A DNA stretch of 64,000 bases from JBKQVT01 sp052139835 (GTDB lineage: Bacteria > Planctomycetota > Planctomycetia > Pirellulales > Thermoguttaceae). A program made the translations under genes and the position numbers. Location of the stretch: assembly GCA_052139835.1 (NCBI GenBank), contig JBKQVT010000018.1, positions 1 to 64,000 on the forward strand. The letters are read 5' to 3'. Shown one piece after another: positions 33,806 through 41,909 of this stretch (the stretch's first letter is position 1; each line of letters begins with the position of its first letter). A model generated the notes under the pieces. It worked only from the letters and a program-made list of their open reading frames with translations. It made no database searches and was not told the DNA's origin.

Positions 33806-33894
33806 CATCCTTCATCCTTTATCCTTCATCCTTTGCTTTTCTTCCCCCTTCCGCCCTCCGCCCTCCCCCTTATCTTCTTCCGCCCTCCGCCTTG
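33806..33894. repeat. Tandem-word block upstream of moxR
   Basis: ATCCTTCATCC words are followed by CCTTCCGCCCTCCGCC words, ending two bases before the first possible start. Just before, 33775-33794 holds CCACCGGAAGCAGCCGGTGG, also seen near 14640. Confidence 0.7.
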
Positions 33895-33901
33895 CATGGA
33901 T

Positions 33902-33907
33902 TACAAT
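33902..33907 (+). promoter_or_regulatory. Candidate -10 box giving a leaderless moxR message
   Basis: TACAAT ends six bases before the ATG at 33914, where a transcript would begin at or near the start codon. No ribosome site is present. Confidence 0.4.
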
Positions 33908-33913
33908 GGGGCC

Positions 33914-34858
33914 ATGACGACCATACCAACGGAAGACCTCATTGCCCAGCTTCGGGAAAACGTCGGCCGCGTCGTCCTGGGGCAAAGCGAGGTGGTGCGG
34001 CTGACCATGGTGGCCCTGCTGGCCGGCGAGCACCTCCTCCTGGAGGACGTGCCGGGGGTGGGCAAGACGCTGGTCGGCAAGGCGACGGCCCGCAGCGTCT
34101 CCGGGGTGTTCCATCGCATCCAGTTTACGCCCGACCTGCTCCCCGCCGACATCACCGGCAGCAGCCTCTATCACAGCCAGACGCAGGAGTTCACCTTCAG
34201 TCCGGGTCCGATCTTCGCCAACGTGGTGCTGGCCGACGAGATCAACCGGGCCACGCCGCGGACGCAAAGCGCGCTGTTGGAAGCGATGAGCGAGCGGCAG
34301 GTGTCGGCCGACGGCGAGACCCACCCGCTGCCGCGGCCCTTCATGGTGATCGCCACGCAGAATCCCGTCGAGTTCGAGGGGACCTATCCCCTGCCCGAAA
34401 GCCAATTGGACCGTTTCCTCTTGCGGATCCCCCTGGGTTATCCGTCTCGGGACGTGGAACTGGAGGTGCTCAGCAGCCATCGCCTGGGCGAGCCAGTCGA
34501 GCAGCTCCAGCCGGTGCTCAGTTGCCAGCAGGTCGTCGCGTTGCAGGAGGAGGTTCGCCGGGTGGAGGTCGAGGACTCGGTCAACGGCTACCTGCTGGAC
34601 ATCGTCCAGGCCACCCGCGATTGCCAGGAGCTGCACGTCGGCGCCAGCACCCGCGGCGCGCTGGCCTTGTATCGCGCGGCGCAGGCGGCGGCGCTGGTGG
34701 GGGGACGCGGTTACGTGGTCCCCGACGACGTGAAGTCGCTGGCCGTGGCCGTGCTGGCCCATCGTGTCATTACCAAGGGGTATCTCCACGGCGACCAGCG
34801 GGAGGCGGTCGAGGCCCTGATCGAGCGGCTGGTCGAGGACGTTTCCGTGCCGGCATAA
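33914..34858 (+). CDS. moxR: MoxR-family AAA ATPase
   Basis: This 314-residue protein has Walker A EDVPGVGKT, Walker B VLADEINRATPRTQSALLEA, sensor ATQNPVEFEGTYPLPESQLDRFLL and the lid (GASTRGALALYRAAQAAAL) of MoxR ATPases. It acts as a chaperone-like ATPase, often activating proteins through the partner DUF58/VWA protein. The operon moxR, DUF58, transglutaminase is a classic set. The start is either ATG at 33914 or at 33896 (MDYNGA). Neither has a Shine-Dalgarno, and a TACAAT box favours leaderless use of 33914. The C-terminus is complete. Confidence 0.9.
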   Translation: MTTIPTEDLIAQLRENVGRVVLGQSEVVRLTMVALLAGEHLLLEDVPGVGKTLVGKATARSVSGVFHRIQFTPDLLPADITGSSLYHSQTQEFTFSPGPIFANVVLADEINRATPRTQSALLEAMSERQVSADGETHPLPRPFMVIATQNPVEFEGTYPLPESQLDRFLLRIPLGYPSRDVELEVLSSHRLGEPVEQLQPVLSCQQVVALQEEVRRVEVEDSVNGYLLDIVQATRDCQELHVGASTRGALALYRAAQAAALVGGRGYVVPDDVKSLAVAVLAHRVITKGYLHGDQREAVEALIERLVEDVSVPA

Positions 34859-34865
34859 GAGAAGA

Positions 34866-34963
34866 AGAATTTAGGAGTTAGGAGTTAGAAGTTAGAATTG
34901 CGGAGCGACGCGCGTTCAATTCTTCCAGCTTCTAACTCCTAACTCCTAACTCCTAACTTCTGG
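34866..34963. repeat. Inverted TTAGGAG heptad repeat
   Basis: TTAGGAGTTAGGAGTTAGAA on the left and TTCTAACTCCTAACTCCTAA on the right form a long hairpin between moxR and the DUF58 gene, ending nine bases before the DUF58 start. Confidence 0.8.
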
Positions 34964-34971
34964 CTTGCCCC

Positions 34972-36162
34972 ATGGCCTCCACGCGTCGAACCACCGTCTG
35001 CCGCGAGGGCTGGTATTACCTGGTCCTGTTCCTGCTGGTGCTGGGCGTCGCCTTGATCCAGGAGGTCAACTTGTTGGTGGTCCTGGCCGGCATGTTGGCC
35101 GGGCCGCTATTGCTGAGCCGGTTCATGGCCGTCTACAGCTTGAAGGGCTTGCAGGCCCGCCGCAAGAAGCCGCAGGGCATCTGCGCGGGCGACCTGCTGG
35201 TGGCCGGCGTCACGCTCAGCAACATGCGGCGGCACGTGGGAGGGTGGGCGGTGGTCGTCGAGGAGCAAATCCGCCGCGTCGGCCGCGGGCCCGACGGCAA
35301 ACGCCGCCGCGGCAAGCCGCTGCAAGCGGCGGTCTTCTTCCCTTATCTCCCCGCCCGCGGGACGCGCAAAGGCTCCTATCGCGGCCGGCTGGCCGAGCGC
35401 GGCCGCTATCGACTGGGACCGCTGCGGATGAGCACGCGCTGGCCCTTCGGCCTGTTTTGCCACACGGTGACGGAGGGCCAGACCGAGTCGCTGGTCGTCT
35501 TTCCCCGCTTGGGGCGGCTCACCCGCGGTTGGATCGGGCGGCACCGCGAGTCGTTTGCGGGCACGAACCGGCGGGAGCAGCAACCCGGCGCCGACGGCGA
35601 CTTCTACGGCGTGCGCCCCTGGCGGCGCGGCGACAGCCGCCGCTGGATCCACGGACGGACCTCCGCCCGCAGCGGAAAACTCATGGTGCTCCAGTTCGAG
35701 CAGCCGCGCAACCGCGACGTGGCGCTGCTTTTGGACCTCTGGCAGCCCCCGCGGCCCGCGCCGGCCGATCGGGAGAACGTCGAGCTGGCGGTCAGTTTCG
35801 CCGCCACGGTGCTGGCCGATCTGTGCCGCAAGGGGGACAGCAACGTCTATTTGAGCACCTTCGGCGTCCGGGCGCGGTGCACGGGCGGCCCGGCCTCGGC
35901 CGCCCTCCTGCAAGAGTTGATGGAGCGATTGGCCGTGATCGAGGGGCACAACCGCGACGGCCTGGCCGCCTTGCTCGACGCCACCTTCGCGGGGCTGGAG
36001 TCGGCAGCCGAACTGATCCTGGTCACCACCCGGCCCGTCGCTCCGGGCGATCCGGCGCGGCTGGGGCGGCAGGCCGACCCGGCCCGCCGCGCCATGCTGC
36101 GGCGGCTGCGGGTGATCGACACTTCCGCGGCGGACCTGGGCCGCTATTTTCAAATGGAGTAG
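34972..36162 (+). CDS. DUF58 domain protein, MoxR partner
   Basis: This 396-residue protein has two N-terminal membrane helices (YYLVLFLLVLGVALIQEVN, LLVVLAGMLAGPLLLS), a beta-rich middle with RYRLGPLRMSTRWPFGLF, then the DUF58 core VRPWRRGDSRRWIHGRTSARS and the VWA-like fold LQFEQPRNRDVALLLDLW. It is the usual companion of MoxR, in front of a transglutaminase. The ATG at 34972 directly follows a tandem-word hairpin without a Shine-Dalgarno. The stop TAG lies in a GTAGGGTGGG repeat word. Confidence 0.9.
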   Translation: MASTRRTTVCREGWYYLVLFLLVLGVALIQEVNLLVVLAGMLAGPLLLSRFMAVYSLKGLQARRKKPQGICAGDLLVAGVTLSNMRRHVGGWAVVVEEQIRRVGRGPDGKRRRGKPLQAAVFFPYLPARGTRKGSYRGRLAERGRYRLGPLRMSTRWPFGLFCHTVTEGQTESLVVFPRLGRLTRGWIGRHRESFAGTNRREQQPGADGDFYGVRPWRRGDSRRWIHGRTSARSGKLMVLQFEQPRNRDVALLLDLWQPPRPAPADRENVELAVSFAATVLADLCRKGDSNVYLSTFGVRARCTGGPASAALLQELMERLAVIEGHNRDGLAALLDATFAGLESAAELILVTTRPVAPGDPARLGRQADPARRAMLRRLRVIDTSAADLGRYFQME

Positions 36163-36192
36163 GGTGGGCATGACCCGCCAAAACGCTACCAC

Positions 36193-38598
36193 ATGTACCT
36201 GCAACGACTGCTTCAGATCAACCTCGCCACCCTGGCCGGCCTGGCCACCTTGCTGTTGAGCATGGGCGAGGACAACCCGTCCAAGGCGCTGCTGGTCTGG
36301 CTGGCCGCCGGGGCCTCGATCTGGCTGACCGACGTGCGGGGCTGGCTCCGCTTGAACCGCACCATGGCCAGCGCTGCCGCCCTCTTGCTGGGCGCCTGGT
36401 TCGCCGTCCGCTGGATGCGCGTCGGCGGCGATGCCCGCATCTTCGTCCTCGCCGACCTGGTGGTCTATCTGCAACTGGTCCTCTTCTTCCAGAAGAAAGA
36501 CCGCTCGGTCTACTGGCTGCTGGCGATCATCAGCCTGCTGGAAGTGGTGGTGGCCGCCTGGCTCAGCCACGGGGCGCTGTTCGGCGTCTTGCTGGTCATC
36601 TACATGCTGACGGGCTTGTCGGCCCTGGCGCTGTTGTTCTTGCACTCGCAGTGGAGCCGCTATCAGCGCGGCGCGGTGCCGCCGCGGCCGGCGCAGGGGC
36701 CGGGCAGCCGCTGGCCGCTGCTGGCCGCCCCATCCGTCTTCACCACCAGCGCGGTGGGCAGCAGCCGCTCGGGCATCGTCGGCGAACTGTTCCTGCGGCT
36801 GGGTATGCTGGGACTGGGCACCGTGGTCCTCACCGCCGTGATCTTCTTCACCGTGCCGCGGCGGGGCCATTCGGCCTGGCGCGGCGCCCTGCAGACGCCC
36901 CGGACCGTCGTCGGCTTCAACGATACCGTCACCCTGGGCCAATTGGGCCTGATCCTGGAAAGCCGCGAGAAAGTGATGCGGGTCCAGCTCGACGACTACC
37001 GCAGCCGCCGGCTGCTTCCTGTCCAAGCGCAGGTCTATCTCCGCGGCGCGGTCCTCACCCATTACGACCAAGGCAAGTGGACCAACCCCGCCCCGCGCAC
37101 GCGCGAAGACCAGGGCAAGGGCCTGGTCGCCGCCGGCGGGCCTCGCCCGGGCGAGCAATGGGTGCGGCAGCAAATCACCGTCGAGCCGCTGGATCGCGAC
37201 GAATTGTTCTGCATTTGGCCCTGGTCGATGATCCACGGCGGCTGGGACTCGCCGCTGTTCTACGACGAACTTCGCGGCCACTTGCTGCGAAAACGCGCGT
37301 GGCGCGGCGAGCGGTTCCCCTACCAGTTGCTCACCACGGCCTTTGCCGGCGGCCGGTTGCAGTCGCTCCTGCCGTGCGACGATCCGGGGTTCGGCGTCAA
37401 CGACCGCCCCGCGGACCTGGCCCCGTTGCTGCAAGTTCCCCGCCTGCCGCACCTAGTGGCGATGGCGCGGAAATGGGTCGCTGCCAGCGGACTCCGCGCC
37501 GACAATCGCCTCGGCGTCGCCCGCCTGCTGGAAGAGCACTTGGGCCACGCGGGCCGGTTTCAATATTCGCTGGAAGGGCAACCCCGCGACCCGCGCATCG
37601 ACCCGATCGAGGATTTCGTGGCCAACAATCCCCGCGGGCATTGCGAATACTTCGCCGCCGCGCTGGCCCTGATGCTCCGCAGCCAGGGCATCCCCGCCCG
37701 CGTCGTCCTGGGCTACCGCTGCGACGAGTGGAACAGCCCGGGCAAGTGCTACCAGGTCCGGCAGTCCGACGCCCACGCCTGGGTCGAGGCCTACCTGGCG
37801 GCTGGCGACATCCCGCCGGAGATGCAATGGGGCAACGACGACGAGCGTTGGGAGGGCGGGGCATGGCTCCGGCTCGACGCCACGCCGCCGTCGGCCGAAA
37901 TCGCCGGCCACTCCGCCCTGGACAAGGCCCGGCAGGGCTTCAACTGGATCGATTCCCTTTGGGACGACTACGTCATGGAAATGGATCGGCAGCGCCAGGA
38001 GGAGGCCGTCTATCACCCGCTGGTCGCCACAATCCAAGCGACGGTCCGCAATCTGTGCAGTGCGGCGTGGTGGGGCCACAAACTGCACGGATTAGGCGGC
38101 CTGCTGAACCTGTCGCGTTGGAACGGGCTGGGCGGCTGGCTGCTGCACGTCGGCCTGCCCTTGCTGCTGGGCGCGGCGCTGGCCGGCTGGCTGGGCCGCG
38201 GCCTGTGGCGACGGGGGCGGCAACTCTGGCGGCAGCTTTCCGGTCGGGCGGCCGCGCCGGCCCGCTGCGCCCGCCCCCGCATCGAATTCTACCGCCGCTT
38301 CGAGGGCTTGCTGGCCCGCCAGGGGTTGGTCCGCGCCGCCGGTCAGACGCCGCGGGAACTGGCCCGCCTGGCGGCCGAGCGGATCGTCACGGACACCGGC
38401 CGGCAGGACCTGGCGGCCGTCCCGGGCCGCATCGTCGACGCCTTCTACCGCGTCCGCTTCGGCGGCCTGCCCCTAGACAACCCCCGCCGGGAAGCGGTAG
38501 AACATGGGCTGGCGGAATTGGAGCGCGTCGCCGCCGTAAGAAGCGAGCCGCCGGGTTTATCCCGGCGGATAAGTGGCGCCGCGCAACCGCGGGGATAA
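36193..38598 (+). CDS. Transglutaminase-like membrane protein with DUF4129 tail (TgpA-like)
   Basis: This 801-residue protein has about seven N-terminal membrane helices in two groups (residues 10-160 and 195-230). A periplasmic domain with the transglutaminase core follows: C484 in GHCEYFAAALALML, H528 in DAHAWVEAYL and D562 in WLRLDATPP form the Cys-His-Asp triad. One more helix follows near 655, then a C-terminal DUF4129-like segment (RIEFYRRFEGLLARQGL). It is the third member of the moxR/DUF58 operon. The last 20 or so residues (RSEPPGLSRRIS and GAAQPRG) are coded by an inverted GGGATAAACCC repeat that supplies the TAA stop. TgpA-like proteins act in envelope maintenance; the substrate is unknown. 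Confidence 0.88.
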   Translation: MYLQRLLQINLATLAGLATLLLSMGEDNPSKALLVWLAAGASIWLTDVRGWLRLNRTMASAAALLLGAWFAVRWMRVGGDARIFVLADLVVYLQLVLFFQKKDRSVYWLLAIISLLEVVVAAWLSHGALFGVLLVIYMLTGLSALALLFLHSQWSRYQRGAVPPRPAQGPGSRWPLLAAPSVFTTSAVGSSRSGIVGELFLRLGMLGLGTVVLTAVIFFTVPRRGHSAWRGALQTPRTVVGFNDTVTLGQLGLILESREKVMRVQLDDYRSRRLLPVQAQVYLRGAVLTHYDQGKWTNPAPRTREDQGKGLVAAGGPRPGEQWVRQQITVEPLDRDELFCIWPWSMIHGGWDSPLFYDELRGHLLRKRAWRGERFPYQLLTTAFAGGRLQSLLPCDDPGFGVNDRPADLAPLLQVPRLPHLVAMARKWVAASGLRADNRLGVARLLEEHLGHAGRFQYSLEGQPRDPRIDPIEDFVANNPRGHCEYFAAALALMLRSQGIPARVVLGYRCDEWNSPGKCYQVRQSDAHAWVEAYLAAGDIPPEMQWGNDDERWEGGAWLRLDATPPSAEIAGHSALDKARQGFNWIDSLWDDYVMEMDRQRQEEAVYHPLVATIQATVRNLCSAAWWGHKLHGLGGLLNLSRWNGLGGWLLHVGLPLLLGAALAGWLGRGLWRRGRQLWRQLSGRAAAPARCARPRIEFYRRFEGLLARQGLVRAAGQTPRELARLAAERIVTDTGRQDLAAVPGRIVDAFYRVRFGGLPLDNPRREAVEHGLAELERVAAVRSEPPGLSRRISGAAQPRG

Positions 38599-38612
38599 AC
38601 CCCGCGGCTCGC
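38545..38612. repeat. Inverted pair of GGGATAAACCC palindrome repeats
   Basis: GAGCCGCCGGGTTTATCCCG, a GGCGCCGCGC linker, and CGGGGATAAACCCCGCGGCTC are inverted relative to each other. They overlap the end of the transglutaminase gene. Confidence 0.75.
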
Positions 38613-38635
38613 TCCCCATCGCCGCAGGCAAGCCC

Positions 38636-38641
38636 TAGGAT
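38636..38641 (+). promoter_or_regulatory. Candidate -10 box giving a leaderless message for the YchF-like gene
   Basis: TAGGAT ends six bases before the ATG at 38648, and no Shine-Dalgarno is visible. Spacing to the start is the same as at moxR. Confidence 0.35.
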
Positions 38642-38647
38642 CTGGCC

Positions 38648-39682
38648 ATGAAAATCGGTTTGGTCGGCTATCAAGGATCGGGCAAGAGCACGCTCTTCGA
38701 GTGGCTCACGGGCGTGAAGCCGGACCCGGCCCTGTCGCACACCGCGCAAAGCGCCATGGCCCCCATTCCCGAGCCCCGCGTCGAGGGGCTGTGCAAGATC
38801 TATAAGCCGAAAAAAGTGACCCTGGCGTCGCTGGAACTGGTCGACACGCCGGGCCTCAGCCGCAGCCACGAGGGCAGCGCCGCCCGCTTGGCCCTGATCC
38901 GCGAGAGCGGCTGCCTGGCGCTGGTGGTGGGCGCCTTCGGCCGCTCGGATCCGCTGGCCGATCTCCGCTCCTTCGACGAAGACCTCCTCTTGGCCGACAT
39001 GGAGATCGTCACCGGCCGGATGAAACGCGTGGAAGACTCGCTCCGCAAGCCGCTCCCCAAGCAGGAGCACGAACAACTGCTCCACGAGCAGGCCACCCTG
39101 ACCACCGTGCTGGCCGCCATGGAAGCCGGCCAGCCACTCCGCCAGAGCGACATGACCGACGATCAACTCAAGGTAACCAGTTCCTTCCGGCTCTTGAGCG
39201 AGAAGCCGCGGGTGGTGATCTTCAACACCGCCGACGACGAGCCGCACCCGGAGCGCTTCACCGCCCTGGCCACGGCCGACGCCGCGGTGTGGGCCGTGCC
39301 CGCCAGCCTGGAACTGGAACTCTCGAAGATGAGCCCGCAGGACCGGGCCGAGTTTCAGCAGGAGATGGGCGTCGGCGGGGCCGACCGCGACGGCCTGGTG
39401 CGGGCGCTCTTGCAGGCCTCCGGCCAGCGGCTCTTCCTCACTGCCGGCCAGCCGGAGGTCCGCACCTGGCTCTTGCCCCAAGGGGGGACGGCCCTGGAGG
39501 CGGCGGCCTCGATCCACACCGATCTGGCCCGCGGCTTCATCCGCGCCGAAGTGATGACCTGCACCGACCTCGTTCGCCTGGGGAGCGAGCGGGAGGTGAA
39601 GGCCCAGCACCTCGTGCGGCAGGAGCCCAAGGACTACGTCATCCAGGACGACGATATTTTGCTGATCCGCTTCAGTGTGTGA
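38648..39682 (+). CDS. YchF-like GTPase (Obg-family/TGS-domain type)
   Basis: This 344-residue protein has the P-loop GYQGSGKSTLFEWLTG at residues 7-22, switch DTPGLSRSH and VIFNTADDE in place of the NKxD motif, as in YchF-type ATP/GTPases. A helical insertion (residues about 125-180) follows the family plan. The C-terminal TGS/DUF933-like domain contains VMTCTDLVRLGSEREVKAQ and KDYVIQDDDILLIRF. It is likely ribosome- or RNA-associated. It is shorter and more divergent than canonical YchF, so it could be a distinct subfamily. The start ATG lies six bases after a TAGGAT box. Confidence 0.85.
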   Translation: MKIGLVGYQGSGKSTLFEWLTGVKPDPALSHTAQSAMAPIPEPRVEGLCKIYKPKKVTLASLELVDTPGLSRSHEGSAARLALIRESGCLALVVGAFGRSDPLADLRSFDEDLLLADMEIVTGRMKRVEDSLRKPLPKQEHEQLLHEQATLTTVLAAMEAGQPLRQSDMTDDQLKVTSSFRLLSEKPRVVIFNTADDEPHPERFTALATADAAVWAVPASLELELSKMSPQDRAEFQQEMGVGGADRDGLVRALLQASGQRLFLTAGQPEVRTWLLPQGGTALEAAASIHTDLARGFIRAEVMTCTDLVRLGSEREVKAQHLVRQEPKDYVIQDDDILLIRFSV

Positions 39683-39685
39683 GAA

Positions 39686-39772
39686 AGGCGGAGGGCGGAG
39701 GGCGGAAGGGGGAAGGAAGAGAAAGATAGGCCTTCCCCCTTCCGCCTTCCGCCTTCCGCCCTCCGCCTTTGC
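39686..39772. repeat. Inverted GGCGGAG heptad repeat
   Basis: GGCGGAGGGCGGAGGGCGGA on the left faces CCGCCTTCCGCCCTCCGCC on the right, forming a long hairpin. It ends a few bases before the next start codon. Confidence 0.8.
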
Positions 39773-39776
39773 CCCC

Positions 39777-40532
39777 ATGTCCCTCCGCCCCTTGATCGCC
39801 GCCATTGCGCTGGAAAACGACGCCTTCCCGGCGCCGGAGGAGGTGCTGCAATGGCTCGGCCGCCACTGGCCGGAGTTGCCGGCGGTCTTGCAGCCGCAGG
39901 AGCGGCCGGGGGTGATGACGCTGGAACTGGACGATAGCACGGTGGGCCTGGCGCTGGTGAGCAAGCCGCTGCCGTGGGAAGAGATGGCGGGGCCCTGCGG
40001 CGCCGCTTGGTATTGGCCGCAGGCGGGCGTTGCCTTTCGCCGCCATGCGGCGCACCTGGTGGCCGCGCTATTGAGCAGCGGCCGCGACCGCCTCCGCGGC
40101 GCGTTGGGCCTGACGGCCCTGGTGGCGGCCGCGGCCGGCGCGGCGGAGGCCCTGGGAATCTATTGGGGTCCCGGCCGCCTGGTCCATGCCCCCGCGGCCT
40201 TCTTCGAGGAAAGTCTGCACCTGGACCGGGAGAACCTCCCCTTGAACTTGTGGATCGACTTCCGCCTGTTGGAAAACGACGACCGCACGCACTCGCTGTT
40301 CACCACCGGCCTGGCGGCCTTCGGTCATCGGGAAGTGGAGATTTGGGACAGCCGGCGTGGGCCGCAGTTCCTCCGCGATTGCGCCTACAACGTCGCCCAC
40401 CACCTCTTGGAGAAAGGGGCGATGCTGAAGGCGGGCGAGACCATCGGCATCTCGGACGAGGAGCGGATTCCGATCGCGGTGGAGCCGTCGCGTTGGGACA
40501 GCGCGCTGCGCGTCACGCGGCTGGAAGTATGA
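39777..40532 (+). CDS. DUF4261-like hypothetical protein
   Basis: This 251-residue protein has the plan of the DUF4261 family: an N-terminal half (TLELDDSTVGLALVSKPLPW, YWPQAGVAFRRHAAHL) and a C-terminal half (LPLNLWIDFRLLENDD, FGHREVEIWDSRRGP, FLRDCAYNVAHHLLEKGAM). The family function is unknown. The ATG at 39777 sits at the end of a polypyrimidine repeat and has no Shine-Dalgarno. It is convergent with the TatD-like gene 11 bases away. Confidence 0.75.
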   Translation: MSLRPLIAAIALENDAFPAPEEVLQWLGRHWPELPAVLQPQERPGVMTLELDDSTVGLALVSKPLPWEEMAGPCGAAWYWPQAGVAFRRHAAHLVAALLSSGRDRLRGALGLTALVAAAAGAAEALGIYWGPGRLVHAPAAFFEESLHLDRENLPLNLWIDFRLLENDDRTHSLFTTGLAAFGHREVEIWDSRRGPQFLRDCAYNVAHHLLEKGAMLKAGETIGISDEERIPIAVEPSRWDSALRVTRLEV

Positions 40533-40543
40533 GCGGAGCAGAG

Positions 40544-41356
40544 CTATTCCCCCGGCGTGAACTGGAAGTTGCGGCTCTGTTTGAAAAACGCCAGCGGATT
40601 GTCGTACACCAGCCGCCGCACCAGCGATTCCGCGTGGCCGCGGCGCTGCATCGCGCAGATGAACGCCGAGACGGCCAAAGGGTCGGACTGGTCCCAGTCG
40701 GCCGAGGAGTTGATCAGCAGCCGCTCCGGGCCGTAGATCTCGACCAGGTCGACCGCCCGCTCCGGCGTGGCCTTGGTCACGGGATAGAGGGTGATGCCGG
40801 CCCAATAGCCCTCGTCCAGGGCCAGGCGGACGGTGTGCTCTTCGCAATGGTCGATGCAGATGCGGCTGCGGTCCACGCGGCGGTCGGCCCGCAAAAGATC
40901 GAGGATCATCCGCGTCCCCTTGTACTTGTCCTCCAGGTGCGGAGTGTGGAAGAGCATCTGCTCGTCGCGCTGCAGGCCCAGGTCGACGAGGGCCTGGAGC
41001 GTGGCGACTTCGTTGGGCGTGCACTTGTGGAGGCCGATCTCGCCGATGCCCAGCACGTTGGGCCGATCGAGGAACTCCGGCAGCAGGGCGATCACTTCGC
41101 GGGCGAAGGCGACGTTTTCGGCCTCCTTGGCGTTGATGCCCAGCCAGGCATAATGGCGGAGGCCGCAGCGGGCGGCCCGCTTCGGCTCCCACTCGGTCAG
41201 TTGGCGGAAGTAGTCGCGGAAGCTCGCCGGGCTGCTGCGGTCGAAGCCCATCCAGAAGGCCGGCTCGCCGACGACGACACAGCCCGTCCGCGCCATGGAC
41301 ATGAGGTCGTCGGTGGTGCGGGAGGCGACGTGGATGTGGGGATCGAAGTAGTGCAT
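40544..41356 (-). CDS. TatD-family metal-dependent hydrolase
   Basis: This 270-residue amidohydrolase-like protein has the metal-binding DPHIHV at residues 5-10 and a GEIGLHK glutamate. Histidines follow in MLFHTPHL and CIDHCEEH, and an aspartate in LINSSADW, as in TatD/YcfH enzymes, which are DNases or related hydrolases. Its length fits. A small protein gene on the same strand is upstream; between them lie AGGGATT tandem words and one 16-base element. The substrate is not known. Confidence 0.87.
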   Translation of the reverse strand: MHYFDPHIHVASRTTDDLMSMARTGCVVVGEPAFWMGFDRSSPASFRDYFRQLTEWEPKRAARCGLRHYAWLGINAKEAENVAFAREVIALLPEFLDRPNVLGIGEIGLHKCTPNEVATLQALVDLGLQRDEQMLFHTPHLEDKYKGTRMILDLLRADRRVDRSRICIDHCEEHTVRLALDEGYWAGITLYPVTKATPERAVDLVEIYGPERLLINSSADWDQSDPLAVSAFICAMQRRGHAESLVRRLVYDNPLAFFKQSRNFQFTPGE

Positions 41357-41371
41357 GGGGGGAAGGAAGGG

Positions 41372-41433
41372 ATTAGGGATTGGGGATTAGGGATTGGAGC
41401 GGCAACGGCGTGGCCGCACGCTTGCGGTTTCGC
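41372..41433 (+). repeat. GGGATTA/GGGATTG heptad repeat and 16-base element (copy 5)
   Basis: Four tandem seven-base words GGGATTA/GGGATTG start at 41373. An exact CGCTTGCGGTTTCGCA follows at 41418-41433. Confidence 0.8.
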
Positions 41434-41455
41434 ATTGTTCCGCCCTCCGCCTTTT

Positions 41456-41689
41456 TTAGTGTTCTTCATAGGGCAGCGAGAAGATCGACAGGACCTCTTC
41501 CGCCCGGCCGGGGGATGGGCCCAACAGCACCTGCAGGCTGCGGCGGATCTTCTCCATCCGCGGGTCGCCGGCCAACGAGCCTTCACCGCGGTCGATGCGG
41601 TCCAGCGTGGCGGCCAGGTCGATCAACCTCGCGCGGATGCCCAGCAGTTCGCGGTCCAGGATTTGGGGCCGTGCCAGGGAGTGGGGCAT
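41456..41689 (-). CDS. Small conserved-looking hypothetical protein
   Basis: This 77-residue protein is predicted all-helical: LARPQILDRELLGIRARLID, LAATLDRIDRG and RMEKIRRSLQVLLG. It has no signal or membrane helix. The ATG at 41689 is preceded by GAGGAAC, a good ribosome site, which supports reality. It lies upstream of the TatD-like gene on the same strand. The family is not recognised. Confidence 0.65.
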   Translation of the reverse strand: MPHSLARPQILDRELLGIRARLIDLAATLDRIDRGEGSLAGDPRMEKIRRSLQVLLGPSPGRAEEVLSIFSLPYEEH

Positions 41690-41824
41690 GATGTTCCTCG
41701 GCTAAGCGTGGTAAGGGATAACGGTCGCGTAAACCTTGATTTTCCTCCGACGGGCCACCGCGAGCAAGGGGGGAGAAAAAAGGGGGAAGGCGGAGGGGGG
41801 AAGGCGGAAACACGCCCGGCGCCA

Positions 41825-41840
41825 CGCTTGCGGTTTCGCA
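41825..41840 (+). repeat. 16-base spacer element CGCTTGCGGTTTCGCA (copy 6)
   Basis: This exact copy lies 69 bases before the HEAT-repeat gene start, after a purine-rich GGCGGAGG block. Confidence 0.85.
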
Positions 41841-41909
41841 GTCCTTCTGGGCAATTCCGGAAAATCCTGCGGCCAAAGACAGGGTGAAGTTTTGTCTTCC
41901 GGGCGGCCG

